41,618 nt of DNA from Candidatus Ornithospirochaeta stercoripullorum (lineage in GTDB: Bacteria > Spirochaetota > Spirochaetia > Sphaerochaetales > Sphaerochaetaceae), in NCBI GenBank assembly GCA_017694595.1, contig JADIMT010000055.1:1-41618 (forward strand). Direction: 5' to 3'. Shown piece by piece: positions 1-8,317 of the stretch; the stretch's first letter is position 1; every line of letters begins with the position of its first letter. The notes beneath the pieces were generated by a model. It saw nothing but the letters and a program-made list of their open reading frames with translations. It was not told the origin of the DNA and searched no databases. The translations under genes were made by a program, and so were the position numbers.

Positions 1-153
1 CACCCCCTTGCACTCTCCGATTCACAGACTTCTCTTCTGTTTTCCTTTTCACTTCCTTGTTCCTCCTGTGAAAAGGTCCGTTTCGTGTCTACCTTTCGGG
101 GGTCAGTTCAGGGAGGGGGGTAATCTAAGGCTAGTAAATTCTCGGAGGACGAT
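1..153. other. Non-coding segment with pyrimidine-rich stretch and short G runs
   Basis: No gene is visible. The first 70 bases are pyrimidine-rich, followed by a 5-G run (98-102) and a 6-G run (115-120) about 35 bases before the lipoprotein start. The G runs recall the much longer tract before the second lipoprotein gene at 8683-8694, but are too short to call hypermutable. I could not assign a convincing -35/-10 pair. Confidence 0.4.
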
Positions 154-1191
154 ATGAAAAAGCTTTTTTTGTTTGTCTTAGCTATACTTCTCTGTTTTAC
201 ATCATGTAATAACAGAACACCAGACTGGATTTTACCACCAGATATTATTCATCCAGATGATGATTCTGAACCATGTCGACATCTAGATCTTGAAGCGACA
301 GATTGGTTTGATGCAGAACATCACTATCCTAAAACTGGTGTCTGTGTAGAATGTGGTGAGACTGTTACCCGCAATGCAATTGGCATATCTGATGCTGATG
401 ACCTCATGCAACTGGCGTCAGATATCAATGCAATAAAGGATATTGGTTGTACTGATGTTGAAATTCTGAATGATATCGATATGACGGATAAGAAGTGGAT
501 ACCAATAATCATTGCAAATGGTTTTAGTGAAAACCTTACTATCAATGGAAACGACTATACTATCAGAAATCTGAAAACTACGAGTACCGATCCCGATAGT
601 AGGGTGGGATTTTTTGGCGAACTGGCAAATACATCGATGAATCTTGTTGTAAAAAATCTGACACTAAATGCCGAATTTACTGGCGGGTCAGGTGACTTGG
701 TAATGGTTGGAGGATTTGCTGGTTATATAATAAGTGCTAATTCAGTCGATTTTGTGAATTGCCATCTTGAATCTTCAATGATTGTATCTGATGAATATGC
801 AGGAGGCATATATGCATGGGCTGGTGCAAGTGTTGAAACAACAATAAATATTGATGGATGTTCCGTCAATTATTGCAGTATTTCTTCCGGAGGTTCTGTC
901 GGTGGTATCGTTGGACACGCGTCTGCTAACCCGAATACTACGTTGAATATAAGAAATTCGTCGGTTGAAAATTCATCTATAACATGTACAGAGACAGGGT
1001 CGACTGATAAAGCTGGAAATATTATTGGCACAGTAAATTGTGCAAAAACTTCCCTTAATAATGTGAGTTATAAAGAGAACACAGTAGTTTCCGATGGAGT
1101 AACTACTACAAGATGTGTTGGTCGTCTTGCATTTGCCAATGGTGGTTCTCTTAGCATAGACGGAAGAAATAATATTACCGTTGCGGAATAA
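154..1191 (+). CDS. Predicted lipoprotein with parallel beta-helix/GLUG-like repeats
   Basis: This 345-residue protein begins with a lipoprotein signal peptide: two lysines, a hydrophobic stretch and a lipobox ending FTSC, so Cys18 is the probable lipid anchor. A short Cys-containing segment follows (residues about 41-70, with CVECGE). From about residue 85 the chain has repeated short strands with Asn, Gly and Ser turns (for example VGGFAGYI, AGGIYAWAG, VGGIVGHAS), the look of GLUG-motif or right-handed beta-helix surface proteins. The start is supported by a good ribosome site (CGGAGG) 8 nt before the ATG. It is probably displayed on the cell envelope; adhesion or polysaccharide contact is only a guess from the fold. 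By eye it is more AT-rich than neighbouring metabolic genes, which could mean fast divergence or transfer. Confidence 0.8.
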   Translation: MKKLFLFVLAILLCFTSCNNRTPDWILPPDIIHPDDDSEPCRHLDLEATDWFDAEHHYPKTGVCVECGETVTRNAIGISDADDLMQLASDINAIKDIGCTDVEILNDIDMTDKKWIPIIIANGFSENLTINGNDYTIRNLKTTSTDPDSRVGFFGELANTSMNLVVKNLTLNAEFTGGSGDLVMVGGFAGYIISANSVDFVNCHLESSMIVSDEYAGGIYAWAGASVETTINIDGCSVNYCSISSGGSVGGIVGHASANPNTTLNIRNSSVENSSITCTETGSTDKAGNIIGTVNCAKTSLNNVSYKENTVVSDGVTTTRCVGRLAFANGGSLSIDGRNNITVAE

Positions 1192-1258
1192 TCATTAATT
1201 TTCTCGGTCTTTCTTGTGGTATTGATGTAAACCCTCAAAGCTGGAGCTGAAATAATAG

Positions 1259-1307
1259 CTAGGCTATCTTTTCTCGGAAAATCAATGGAGGAAGGTAGCC
1301 TGGTTTT
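1259..1307 (+). terminator. Candidate terminator of the beta-helix lipoprotein gene
   Basis: Twelve bases at 1259-1270 can pair completely with 1292-1303 (two G-U pairs) around a 21-base loop, followed by four T. The long loop and short T run make this weaker than the other terminators here. Confidence 0.45.
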
Positions 1308-1375
1308 CATCTGTATTCTCTCCGTTGTAATGATGGTGTAATCACCAATTGCAGATTTGAGCTTCTCTGGTTATT

Positions 1376-1415
1376 AAAAAAAACCTCCAAATTGGTGTTT
1401 GGTCCAACTTGAAGG
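1376..1415 (-). terminator. Intrinsic terminator of the amino-acid binding protein gene
   Basis: Read on the minus strand, 1404-1415 pairs with 1384-1395 over 12 bases (two G-U pairs) with an 8-base loop, followed by eight T (1376-1383). It lies 35 bases beyond the stop codon. Confidence 0.85.
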
Positions 1416-1449
1416 GTCCATTTTATCCGGTGGTTTTGTCAGTGTTGAC

Positions 1450-2208
1450 TTAGATGATTCCCCACTTTGCTTTGAGTTCATCGAACTGTCCGTTGTCCAT
1501 CAGGATCTGCAGACCTTCGTTGATCATGTTGAGAAGCTCTGTGTTGCCTTTCTGTACACCGATTGCGATCTCTTCAGATGTGAATGGCTCGCCAGCAACT
1601 GTAAGCAAGTTTGCATAGTTTTCGTTTTTAAGTACGAAGTCAGAAGCGATAAGAGAATCGCAGACAGCTCCATCGAGATTGCCGTTGAGCATGTCTTCGA
1701 TTGCCAGACCGATATCATCATATCTTCTGATATCAACAGGATAAGCCTCGAGTGCGAAGTCTCCAGTTGTTCCAATCTGTACACCTACTTTTGCTCCCTC
1801 TGGAAGGTCATTGATTGACTTGATTGTATCAGCCTTTGCTGAAGGGATGATGAGAACCTGTCCCTGGTTATTGATAGGCATTGAGAAGTCGATAGTTGCT
1901 TTTCTCTCTTCTGTGATGGTCACACCGGAAGCTACAGCATCATACTGTCCGTTCCTGAGACCTGCGAAAATTGTATCCCATGGAATATTCTCAACAACGA
2001 AGTTCTTGCCGATTGCCTCGCCAATCATAGGAACAAGTTCTACCTCGAATCCTGTGAGATTGCCATTCTCGTCGATATACTCGAATGGTGGCCATGTGGC
2101 ATCTGTTGCGAATACATATTCTGTTTTCTCTTCCTCTGCTGCGCCATTGGCGAAAGCCATGAAAGGAATGAGGAGCATCACAATTGCGATAATTGCATAT
2201 TTTTTCAT
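1450..2208 (-). CDS. Amino-acid ABC transporter substrate-binding protein (SBP_bac_3)
   Basis: A 252-residue periplasmic binding protein for polar amino acids. A signal peptide (residues 1-20, cleavage likely after AFA) is followed by the family 3 opening YVFATDATWPPFEYIDENGNL, then the VELVPMIGEAIG helix, the DAVASGVTITEERK segment and a C-terminal helix (LKAKWGII). Family members deliver amino acids such as glutamine, arginine or cystine to an inner-membrane permease and ATPase; the substrate cannot be read from sequence. No permease or ATPase gene adjoins it, so it is an orphan or its partners lie elsewhere. A strong promoter and a palindrome sit in front, and a terminator follows, so it is monocistronic. 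The ATG at 2208 has an AGAGG ribosome site. Confidence 0.9.
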   Translation of the reverse strand: MKKYAIIAIVMLLIPFMAFANGAAEEEKTEYVFATDATWPPFEYIDENGNLTGFEVELVPMIGEAIGKNFVVENIPWDTIFAGLRNGQYDAVASGVTITEERKATIDFSMPINNQGQVLIIPSAKADTIKSINDLPEGAKVGVQIGTTGDFALEAYPVDIRRYDDIGLAIEDMLNGNLDGAVCDSLIASDFVLKNENYANLLTVAGEPFTSEEIAIGVQKGNTELLNMINEGLQILMDNGQFDELKAKWGII

Positions 2209-2230
2209 TTATTTGCCTCTTTGTGCGATT

Positions 2231-2259
2231 AATTTAATATTTATGCAAAAATATGTCAA
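2231..2259 (-). promoter_or_regulatory. Sigma-70 promoter of the amino-acid binding protein gene
   Basis: On the minus strand TTGACA (2254-2259) and TAAATT (2231-2236) are separated by 17 bases, immediately after the stop codon of the upstream MATE gene. This is the best consensus match in the window and suits a highly expressed binding protein. Confidence 0.8.
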
Positions 2260-2270
2260 TGATTTTGCAT
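2243..2270. promoter_or_regulatory. Candidate operator: perfect 8-bp inverted repeat over the -35 box
   Basis: ATGCAAAA (2243-2250) and TTTTGCAT (2263-2270) form a perfect inverted repeat whose half-sites are 20 bp centre to centre, two helical turns, flanking the -35 hexamer at 2254-2259. A dimeric repressor bound here would block the promoter. The regulator is unknown. Confidence 0.5.
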
Positions 2271-2278
2271 AGAAACTT

Positions 2279-3631
2279 TTACGATTCGATAGGCTTGATT
2301 TTCTTCCTGTATACATGGATATAGAAGAGCACAGAACAAGTCAGACCGAAGATTTCCGCGATAGCGTAAGACAGCCATACATTGTCGAGAATTCCAGTAG
2401 CTTTCAGAAGCCATGCGACAGGGAGGAGCACGATGATCTGTCTGACTATTGAGACTATCATAGCGGCATAACCAACACCCGTTGCCTGGAATACAGATGT
2501 CACGCTGATTGAGATTGCAGCTGGAATAAAGCAGAGCGAGATTATCCTCAGTGCCCTTATTCCAATCTTCAGCATCTCATCTGAAGCTGCGAAAAGCGAT
2601 AACAGGAAGCTTGGACAGAACTGGAAGAGAAGAAAACCGAGAACCATGATCAGTACAGCAATCGTTCCTCCTGTTTTCAGCGTGCTTGTCATTCTTGTTT
2701 TCTTTCTTGCCCCATAATTGTAAGCGATGATTGGAATCATTCCAGCTTGCAAGCCGAAGACAGGCATGAAGATGAAAGATTGCAGCTTGAAGTAGACACC
2801 GAGCACTGATACTGCTGTAGGTGTAAAGCTGATAAGAATGGAGTTCATCGCGCTGACGCTGACTGTGCCAACACTGTTCATGATGATAGTAGGAATACCG
2901 ACTGAATATATCTCTTTGATAATCTTCCCGGATGGTCTGAACTTCTTCAGTGAGAGATGAAGGCTCACATATTTGTTCTTCTTGACGAAATAGAGAGCGA
3001 AAATCATGGAGACTATCTGGCCGATGACTGTTGCGATTGCAGCTCCCTTGACGCCCATTCCAAAGCCAAAGATGAAGACAGGATCGAGGATTATGTTCGT
3101 TATGGCTCCAAGGGACTGTGTGATCATTGGGTGTATTGAATCACCTGTTGCCTGCATGATTCTCTCAGCTGTTATGTCAATGAAGATTCCGAATGAGAAA
3201 ATCAGACAGATGGAAGCGTAATCCCATGTGAGGGAGATGATCTCCGGATCATCTGTGAAGATGGAGATGAATGGCTTTGTGCCAAATAGACCGAAGAGCG
3301 CGAAGGCCAACCATGTGAGGATTGCAAGGAACAATCCGTTATCAGCTGCAGCTTCAGCTTCTTCCTGTCGTTTCTCTCCCAGCTTTCTTGCAAGATATGA
3401 ATTCACACCGACTGCTGTACCGATGCCGAATGCAATCATCAGGCTCTGTAGCGGAAAAGCAAGTGACACAGCTGTAAGCGCTGTTTCTGAGACACGCGCT
3501 ACGAAGATGCTATCAACGACATTGTAGAGAGCCTGGATAAGCATGGAAAGCATCAGAGGCAGCGATAATTTCATAATCAGAGAAGGGATTGTTTCGTACC
3601 CCATTATGTTTTCTTTGATTTCATTTCCCAT
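2279..3631 (-). CDS. MATE family multidrug/metabolite efflux protein (1 of 4)
   Basis: A 450-residue inner-membrane protein of the MATE family (Na+- or H+-coupled export of drugs or metabolites). The N-terminal half has the family pattern PLMLSMLIQALYNVVDSIFVA, then FGIGTAVGVNSYLARKLGEK; the second half repeats it after about residue 235, giving about 12 membrane segments, the normal size. The start is uncertain: ATG 3631 has no ribosome site but has a -10-like hexamer 8 nt upstream, while ATG 3604 (MGYETIPS) lacks a good ribosome site too. It lies just upstream of the amino-acid binding protein gene, which has its own promoter, so functional coupling is not implied. Substrate unknown. Confidence 0.9.
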   Translation of the reverse strand: MGNEIKENIMGYETIPSLIMKLSLPLMLSMLIQALYNVVDSIFVARVSETALTAVSLAFPLQSLMIAFGIGTAVGVNSYLARKLGEKRQEEAEAAADNGLFLAILTWLAFALFGLFGTKPFISIFTDDPEIISLTWDYASICLIFSFGIFIDITAERIMQATGDSIHPMITQSLGAITNIILDPVFIFGFGMGVKGAAIATVIGQIVSMIFALYFVKKNKYVSLHLSLKKFRPSGKIIKEIYSVGIPTIIMNSVGTVSVSAMNSILISFTPTAVSVLGVYFKLQSFIFMPVFGLQAGMIPIIAYNYGARKKTRMTSTLKTGGTIAVLIMVLGFLLFQFCPSFLLSLFAASDEMLKIGIRALRIISLCFIPAAISISVTSVFQATGVGYAAMIVSIVRQIIVLLPVAWLLKATGILDNVWLSYAIAEIFGLTCSVLFYIHVYRKKIKPIES

Positions 3632-3639
3632 AGCGATAA

Positions 3640-3669
3640 ATTAGTAATTGAAATGCAATTAATTTGCAA
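3640..3669 (-). promoter_or_regulatory. Possible promoter of MATE gene 1, leaderless-type spacing
   Basis: On the minus strand TTGCAA (3664-3669), 18 bases, then ACTAAT (3640-3645), with 8 bases to the ATG at 3631. No Shine-Dalgarno is visible. Weaker than the other leaderless candidates. Confidence 0.35.
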
Positions 3670-3680
3670 TAAACCCCTTA

Positions 3681-3709
3681 TTGCCTCTTTATTCTTAAGC
3701 AAATAAAAT
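3681..3709 (+). promoter_or_regulatory. Promoter of the aspartokinase gene
   Basis: TTGCCT (3681-3686), a 17-base spacer and TAAAAT (3704-3709) precede a GGAGG ribosome site (3717-3721) and the ATG at 3727. Confidence 0.65.
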
Positions 3710-3726
3710 CCATTGTGGAGGAAGCT

Positions 3727-5022
3727 ATGATAGTATCAAAGTTCGGTGGAAGCAGTGTTGCAGATGCAGATCAGATTAAGAAAGTAAAAGCGATTCTCGA
3801 TAGCGATAAGAATCGTCGTATAGCTATTGTCTCGGCTCCAGGAAAGAGAAACAAGGATGATGAGAAGATCACCGATCTTCTTTATAAGTGCAACAGCCTT
3901 GTCCAGAAAGGCCTTACATGCCGTCCAGTATTCAATGAGATATCAAAACGCTTTGTGCAGATTGCCCAGAAGCTCAAGATTGATGATGTGAAGCTCTCAG
4001 AACGTCTTGATGATATTCGCTGCATGATCGATGCCGGACGCGGTGCTGATTACACAGCTTCCAGAGGTGAGTATCTTTCAGCGCTTGTCATCAGTGAGTA
4101 TCTTGGATGGGAGTTTTTGGATGCTGAAGATGTGATAGTCATCAACTCTGACTCAACTGTCAATGAAGTTACATATAAGAAGCTGAGAGAGAAGCTCGAT
4201 CCAGAAAAGCGATATGTTATTCCAGGCTTCTATGGTGAGACGGAGCAGGGTGTCGTTAAGACATTCACTCGTGGTGGTTCTGATATCACTGGATCTATAG
4301 TCGCAAAAGCTGTCAACGCAGAGCTGTATGAGAACTGGACTGATGTTTCAGGTATCTATAGGGCAGATCCTCGAATTATCGAGAATGCTTCAGTGAATCC
4401 AGAGCTCTCATATAAAGAAGTCAGGGAGCTTTCAGATGTTGGTGCGACTGTTTTCCATGAAGAGGCTATTGCTCCTATCTACGATTCAGGCATCCCTATT
4501 GTTGTAAAGAACACGAACAAGCCAGATGAGCCAGGAACAAGAATCGTGCCTGAGTCCAATGATTTCGGCGCAACTGCTGTTTCCGCTCGTTCAGGGCTTT
4601 CCCGCATCAGGCTTAGAAAGCTGATGCTTTTCAAGAAATACGGAGTACGCCATGCGCTTCTGACAATGCTCCATGTCTTTGGCATCAGACCATGTTACTC
4701 GCTCTTCGGCATCGATAGCATCGTCTGGTTCTTTGACTCTAAGATGGCTAATGAAAGTGTATGCCAGGCTATGTGCGAGCGTCTGAAGAAAGAGTTTGAG
4801 CTCGATTCAATCGAAGTTGATCATGGACATGCTATTCTTGGTGTAGTAGGGGACGGCATGGACTCTTCCGATGCTTATTTCAAGGCTGCTGAAGCTCTCA
4901 ATGAAAATGGTATTGGCATTACATTCCTCAACTATGGCGCATCTGCGACTTCTGTTCTCTTCGGTGTGAAAGAAGAGCAGGCAAATGATGCCGTAAGAGC
5001 TGTTTATAAGAAGCTGTTCTGA
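3727..5022 (+). CDS. Aspartate kinase
   Basis: A 431-residue aspartokinase, the first enzyme of the aspartate family pathway (lysine, threonine, methionine, diaminopimelate), phosphorylating L-aspartate with ATP. The N-terminus has the nucleotide/substrate motif KFGGSSV, residues around FTRGGSD form the second binding motif, and NWTDVSGIYRADPRII is the conserved aspartate-site segment. The C-terminal part (about residue 300 on) matches the paired ACT regulatory domains. I chose ATG 3727 rather than an in-frame GTG at 3715 because the GGAGG ribosome site lies between them. No homoserine dehydrogenase is fused. It is monocistronic, with its own promoter and terminator. Whether lysine or threonine inhibits it is not visible. 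Confidence 0.93.
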   Translation: MIVSKFGGSSVADADQIKKVKAILDSDKNRRIAIVSAPGKRNKDDEKITDLLYKCNSLVQKGLTCRPVFNEISKRFVQIAQKLKIDDVKLSERLDDIRCMIDAGRGADYTASRGEYLSALVISEYLGWEFLDAEDVIVINSDSTVNEVTYKKLREKLDPEKRYVIPGFYGETEQGVVKTFTRGGSDITGSIVAKAVNAELYENWTDVSGIYRADPRIIENASVNPELSYKEVRELSDVGATVFHEEAIAPIYDSGIPIVVKNTNKPDEPGTRIVPESNDFGATAVSARSGLSRIRLRKLMLFKKYGVRHALLTMLHVFGIRPCYSLFGIDSIVWFFDSKMANESVCQAMCERLKKEFELDSIEVDHGHAILGVVGDGMDSSDAYFKAAEALNENGIGITFLNYGASATSVLFGVKEEQANDAVRAVYKKLF

Positions 5023-5039
5023 TAGTAGTTTTTCAGACA

Positions 5040-5071
5040 AGTCCTCTGAGAGAGATTTCAGGGGACTTTTT
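5040..5071 (+). terminator. Intrinsic terminator of the aspartokinase gene
   Basis: A 10-bp stem (5040-5049 with 5058-5067, one G-U) with an 8-base loop is followed by five T. Confidence 0.85.
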
Positions 5072-5090
5072 CATCAACATCAAACGGCAC

Positions 5091-5120
5091 AAAAAATGCA
5101 GCCGGGATTCGGCTGCATTT
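5091..5120 (-). terminator. Intrinsic terminator of the sugar ABC ATPase gene
   Basis: A perfect 11-bp stem (5094-5104 with 5110-5120) with a 5-base loop; on the minus strand it ends in six T (5091-5096), 16 bases past the stop codon. Confidence 0.9.
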
Positions 5121-5136
5121 GATATATGATCAACCC

Positions 5137-6231
5137 TTAGCGGATTGTGACCTCTGTGTCGAGATCGAAGAACTTTGCTTTCTCCATGTTGACGATAAGA
5201 GCAACTTTCTCATCTGGCTCAGGGATGACTGTCGGATCAATCTTTCCAACAACCTTTGCCTTGGAAGTGGAGACATAAACCTGTGTCTCAGATCCAAGAG
5301 GCTCGACGACGGATACATGACCGTTGATTGTCTTGCCATCGATTGGTGTGTGTGAGAACTCGACATCTTCTGGTCTGATACCGAATGTGACTTCCTTTCC
5401 GATGTATGGCTGCAGAACCTTAGCCTGCTGCGGTGTTACTTCGAGGCGGAATGTTCCTTCATCAGCATAGACCTTGTCACCTTCCTTCTTGATAGTGACA
5501 ACGAGGAAGTTCATTGGAGGGGATCCGATGAATCCAGCAACAAACTTGTTGTCTGGCTCATTGTAAAGCTCCATAGGTCCACCAATCTGCTGGATGACAC
5601 CAAGCTTCATAACAACAATCTTATCAGCCATTGTAAGAGCTTCGACCTGATCGTGTGTAACGTAGATCATTGTTGCCTTGAGTCTGTTATGGAGGCCAGA
5701 AATTTCAGCTCTCATCTGGACTCTGAGCTTTGCGTCAAGGTTTGAAAGCGGCTCGTCAAAGAGGAAGACTTTTGGCTTTCTAACGATTGCACGACCTACA
5801 GCAACACGCTGTCTCTGACCACCGGAAAGTGCCTTTGGCTTTCTGTCAAGGAGTGCCTCGATGTCGAGGATCTTTGCAGCTTCCTTAACACGCTGGTCAA
5901 TCTGATCCTTAGGGAACTTCCTGATCTTGAGACCGAATGCCATGTTGTCATAAACAGTCATGTGTGGATAGAGAGCATAGTTCTGGAATACCATTGCGAT
6001 GTCTCTGTCTTTTGGTGGAACGTCGTTCATGACCTTTCCGTCGATATAGAGCTTGCCGGATGAGATATCCTCAAGGCCAGCGACCATTCTCAATGTTGTG
6101 GATTTACCACAGCCGGAAGGACCAACGAGAACAACGAATTCCTGATCTTTGATGTCAATGTTGACGTTGTCTACAGCCTTAACACCGCCATCGTAGATCT
6201 TGCAGATATTTTCAAGTTTTACTTCTGCCAT
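5137..6231 (-). CDS. Sugar ABC transporter ATP-binding protein, MsmK/UgpC/MalK type
   Basis: A 364-residue ATPase of the carbohydrate-uptake type 1 family. It has Walker A GPSGCGKST (about residue 37), the signature LSGGQRQRVAVGRAI (about 134), Walker B VFLFDEPLSNLDAKLR, the switch His in VTHDQVEALTMAD, and a C-terminal TOBE/OB regulatory domain (residues about 235-364). Such ATPases are often shared by several sugar permeases, which fits the absence of permease and binding-protein genes beside it. ATG 6231 has a GGAGC ribosome site. It is divergent from a TetR regulator with its own promoter between them. The transported sugar (maltose, glycerol-3-phosphate or other) cannot be inferred. Confidence 0.93.
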   Translation of the reverse strand: MAEVKLENICKIYDGGVKAVDNVNIDIKDQEFVVLVGPSGCGKSTTLRMVAGLEDISSGKLYIDGKVMNDVPPKDRDIAMVFQNYALYPHMTVYDNMAFGLKIRKFPKDQIDQRVKEAAKILDIEALLDRKPKALSGGQRQRVAVGRAIVRKPKVFLFDEPLSNLDAKLRVQMRAEISGLHNRLKATMIYVTHDQVEALTMADKIVVMKLGVIQQIGGPMELYNEPDNKFVAGFIGSPPMNFLVVTIKKEGDKVYADEGTFRLEVTPQQAKVLQPYIGKEVTFGIRPEDVEFSHTPIDGKTINGHVSVVEPLGSETQVYVSTSKAKVVGKIDPTVIPEPDEKVALIVNMEKAKFFDLDTEVTIR

Positions 6232-6259
6232 TCACTGCTCCTTTTTTTCTGATAGCTCT

Positions 6260-6288
6260 ATCGTATGAATCTAAACGAACAAAGTAAA
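6260..6288 (-). promoter_or_regulatory. Promoter of the sugar ABC ATPase gene
   Basis: On the minus strand TTTACT (6283-6288), 17 bases, TACGAT (6260-6265). Confidence 0.6.
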
Positions 6289-6300
6289 GGAAAATCCATC

Positions 6301-6329
6301 TTGAAAAGTTGATTTTTTGCCCTTAAAAT
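6301..6329 (+). promoter_or_regulatory. Promoter of the TetR regulator gene
   Basis: TTGAAA (6301-6306), a 17-base spacer and TAAAAT (6324-6329); the transcript should start near 6336, just before the palindrome at 6350-6373. Confidence 0.7.
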
Positions 6330-6349
6330 CACTAAAAATGCTGTTTTGC

Positions 6350-6373
6350 TGACTAAATAATCTATTTTAGTCA
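6350..6373. promoter_or_regulatory. Candidate TetR operator (8-bp inverted repeat)
   Basis: TGACTAAA (6350-6357) and TTTAGTCA (6366-6373) form a perfect inverted repeat with 8 bases between, 16 bp centre to centre. It lies between the regulator's promoter and its start codon, the usual place for TetR autorepression. It is about 60 bp upstream of the -35 of the divergent ABC ATPase, so control of that gene is possible but not shown. Confidence 0.6.
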
Positions 6374-6385
6374 AAAAGAGGAAAG

Positions 6386-6970
6386 ATGCCCAAAGTTTAT
6401 TCAGTGGAAGAGAGAGAAAGAATACGCAAGGCTCTGAGAAGGGAAGCTGGCAGATGTTTACAGCTTTATGGGGTACGCAGGACGACAGTTGATGAGCTTG
6501 TCAAGCGCACTGATATTCCAAAAGGTACGTTCTATCTTTTCTATGAATCAAAAGAGGCGCTTTTCTTTGATCTGATCAGCACCTTTTCAGATGAAGTAGA
6601 AAATGAGTATCTTTCCATGCTGCAGGAAATAGATGAGAACCATATTGTCACAAGCCTTACTGAAGTTTTCTACACGCTGCTGATGAAATTCTACAAAAAG
6701 GGACTTTTCCGTTTTCTCGATGGTTCCGAGCTGGAGCTGGTGTTGCGCCGGTTGCCTTCTGAAGCGATGGCTGATGTGAAGGGAAGGCTTGCGAAAGTAC
6801 TGGAGAATCTTTTTTCTTATTTCTATATTGATAATAAAGAAGATATAAAGGCATTCTGCTCAGGCTATGAAGCGCTTTTGTATGTCTTGCTCTCTGCCGA
6901 TAAAATAGAAGACATGGAAAAAGCCCTCCGGCTTTTAGTCAGAGGGCTTGTACTGCAGATGGTAGAGTGA
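6386..6970 (+). CDS. TetR family transcriptional regulator
   Basis: A 194-residue DNA-binding repressor. Residues about 10-57 form the TetR helix-turn-helix domain, with the hallmark GVRRTTVDELVKRTDIPKGTFYLFYESKEALF. The remainder is a helical ligand/dimerisation domain without a recognisable ligand class. The ATG has a GAGG ribosome site. A perfect palindrome immediately upstream suggests autoregulation. Its effector and targets are unknown; the neighbouring ABC ATPase (divergent) and CorC-like gene (convergent, adjoining at 6970/6971) are candidates only by position. Confidence 0.9.
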   Translation: MPKVYSVEERERIRKALRREAGRCLQLYGVRRTTVDELVKRTDIPKGTFYLFYESKEALFFDLISTFSDEVENEYLSMLQEIDENHIVTSLTEVFYTLLMKFYKKGLFRFLDGSELELVLRRLPSEAMADVKGRLAKVLENLFSYFYIDNKEDIKAFCSGYEALLYVLLSADKIEDMEKALRLLVRGLVLQMVE

Positions 6971-8317
6971 TTACACCTCTTCCTTCTGATTCTCTTCTTC
7001 TTTGCTTTCCTCTTCTGCAGGCTTTGCTTTTCTGATGATAGCTTCTTCTATTCTTCTATCCTCGATTTTCGTGACATGGATGTCCAAGCCATTGATTGTC
7101 ACATCGAGCGTTGTGCCATCTTCCGGAATCTGCGAAAGCGTGGAGAGTACCATGCCGCCAATAGTGTCATAGTCTTCATTCTCTTCCAGCTCTATGCCAG
7201 TTGCATCTGAGAAGTCGCTCAGGCTAAGCGAACCATTCACTTTCCATTCGTCTTCACCGATTTTCTGTATTTCAGCTTCTTCCTGTGGATCGAATTCATC
7301 GTAGATGTTTCCGACAATCTCTTCCAAAAGGTCTTCCAAAGTGACTATACCTACAGTCTGCCCATATTCATCGACAACGATAGCTATGTGTGTCTTCCTG
7401 GCTTGCATGTCAGAGAAAAGCTTATCTGCATGGATTGAATCGGGAACCATATAAGCAGAGCGAAGCAATCCTCTTATTCCTTGATAGTTGCCTGAATTGA
7501 TGCTGATCAGGAAATCACGCGCGTTGAGTATGCCAAGTATGTCGTTGATATTCTCATCATAGACAGGAAATCTGGAAAGGCCTGTTTCCTTGATTGTCTC
7601 AAGTATCTCACTCTCTGGTGTCTCTACCTGGAATGAGACAACATCTGGTTCTCTTGTCATGATTTCACTGACATTTATGTCATTGAATTCGAAGACGTTC
7701 TGGATCCATTCTTTCTCATCAGCTTCGATTGACCCTGATTCTCCGCCTGCATCGACCATCAGCTTGATATCATCCTCTGTGACGGATTCCTTGTCTCCAT
7801 CTTCTTTCAGACGGAAAATTCTCAAGATGAGATTAGTAGTCGCTGAAAGCAGCCAGACTACTGGTCTCATGATTTTTGCAGTCACCGAAATCACGCCAGA
7901 AGAGAATTTTGCAACAGCGAATGCCTTCTGCTGCGCAATTCTTTTCGGTACTAATTCTCCGAAGATAAGCGTGAAGAACGAGATGATCAGAGTGATTATG
8001 ATAACTGATATCGTTCTTGAAATACCTGCTGGAAGCCCCATGTTGATAAACAGAGGCAAAATATACTCAGCTAGGTTATCCGCTGCGAAAGCAGACCCCA
8101 AAAAGCCTGCTAGCGTTATGCCAATCTGGATTGTTGACAAGAATCCTGATGGGTTTTCTGCCATTTTAAGCAGTCTTGGGGCATATTTATCACCCTCGTC
8201 TGCCAGCTTCTTGAGCTTTGTAGTATTCAGCGATATGACAGCAATCTCCGTTGCTGCAAAGAATGCGTTGATTAAAATAAGAATTATCTGTAGCAGTATC
8301 TGCTGCGCTAATGACAT
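6971..8317 (-). CDS. CNNM-CBS-CorC/HlyC domain membrane protein
   Basis: A 448-residue protein with an N-terminal DUF21/CNNM membrane domain (about residues 1-195: hydrophobic segments with FFAATEIAVISLNTTKLKKLA and a GELVPKRIA segment), a pair of CBS domains (about 205-330, beginning VSEIMTREPDVVSF), and a C-terminal CorC/HlyC domain (about 345-430, DYDTIGGMVLSTL). Family members take part in Mg2+ or other divalent-ion efflux and are often misnamed haemolysins. Start 8317 is preferred over ATG 8332 because the AAGGAGG ribosome site (8322-8328) lies between the two. The C-terminus ends in a Glu/Lys-rich tail. A long leader with strong secondary structure lies upstream, suggesting post-transcriptional control. 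Confidence 0.9.
   Translation of the reverse strand: MSLAQQILLQIILILINAFFAATEIAVISLNTTKLKKLADEGDKYAPRLLKMAENPSGFLSTIQIGITLAGFLGSAFAADNLAEYILPLFINMGLPAGISRTISVIIITLIISFFTLIFGELVPKRIAQQKAFAVAKFSSGVISVTAKIMRPVVWLLSATTNLILRIFRLKEDGDKESVTEDDIKLMVDAGGESGSIEADEKEWIQNVFEFNDINVSEIMTREPDVVSFQVETPESEILETIKETGLSRFPVYDENINDILGILNARDFLISINSGNYQGIRGLLRSAYMVPDSIHADKLFSDMQARKTHIAIVVDEYGQTVGIVTLEDLLEEIVGNIYDEFDPQEEAEIQKIGEDEWKVNGSLSLSDFSDATGIELEENEDYDTIGGMVLSTLSQIPEDGTTLDVTINGLDIHVTKIEDRRIEEAIIRKAKPAEEESKEEENQKEEV

Noticed and set aside
98-120. Phase-variable G tract before the first lipoprotein
   Set aside because: Runs of only five and six G, interrupted by other bases; too short to expect frequent slippage.
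1399-1818. 139-codon plus-strand frame over the binding-protein gene and its terminator
   Set aside because: It starts inside a strong minus-strand terminator and lies antisense to a clear family 3 binding protein.
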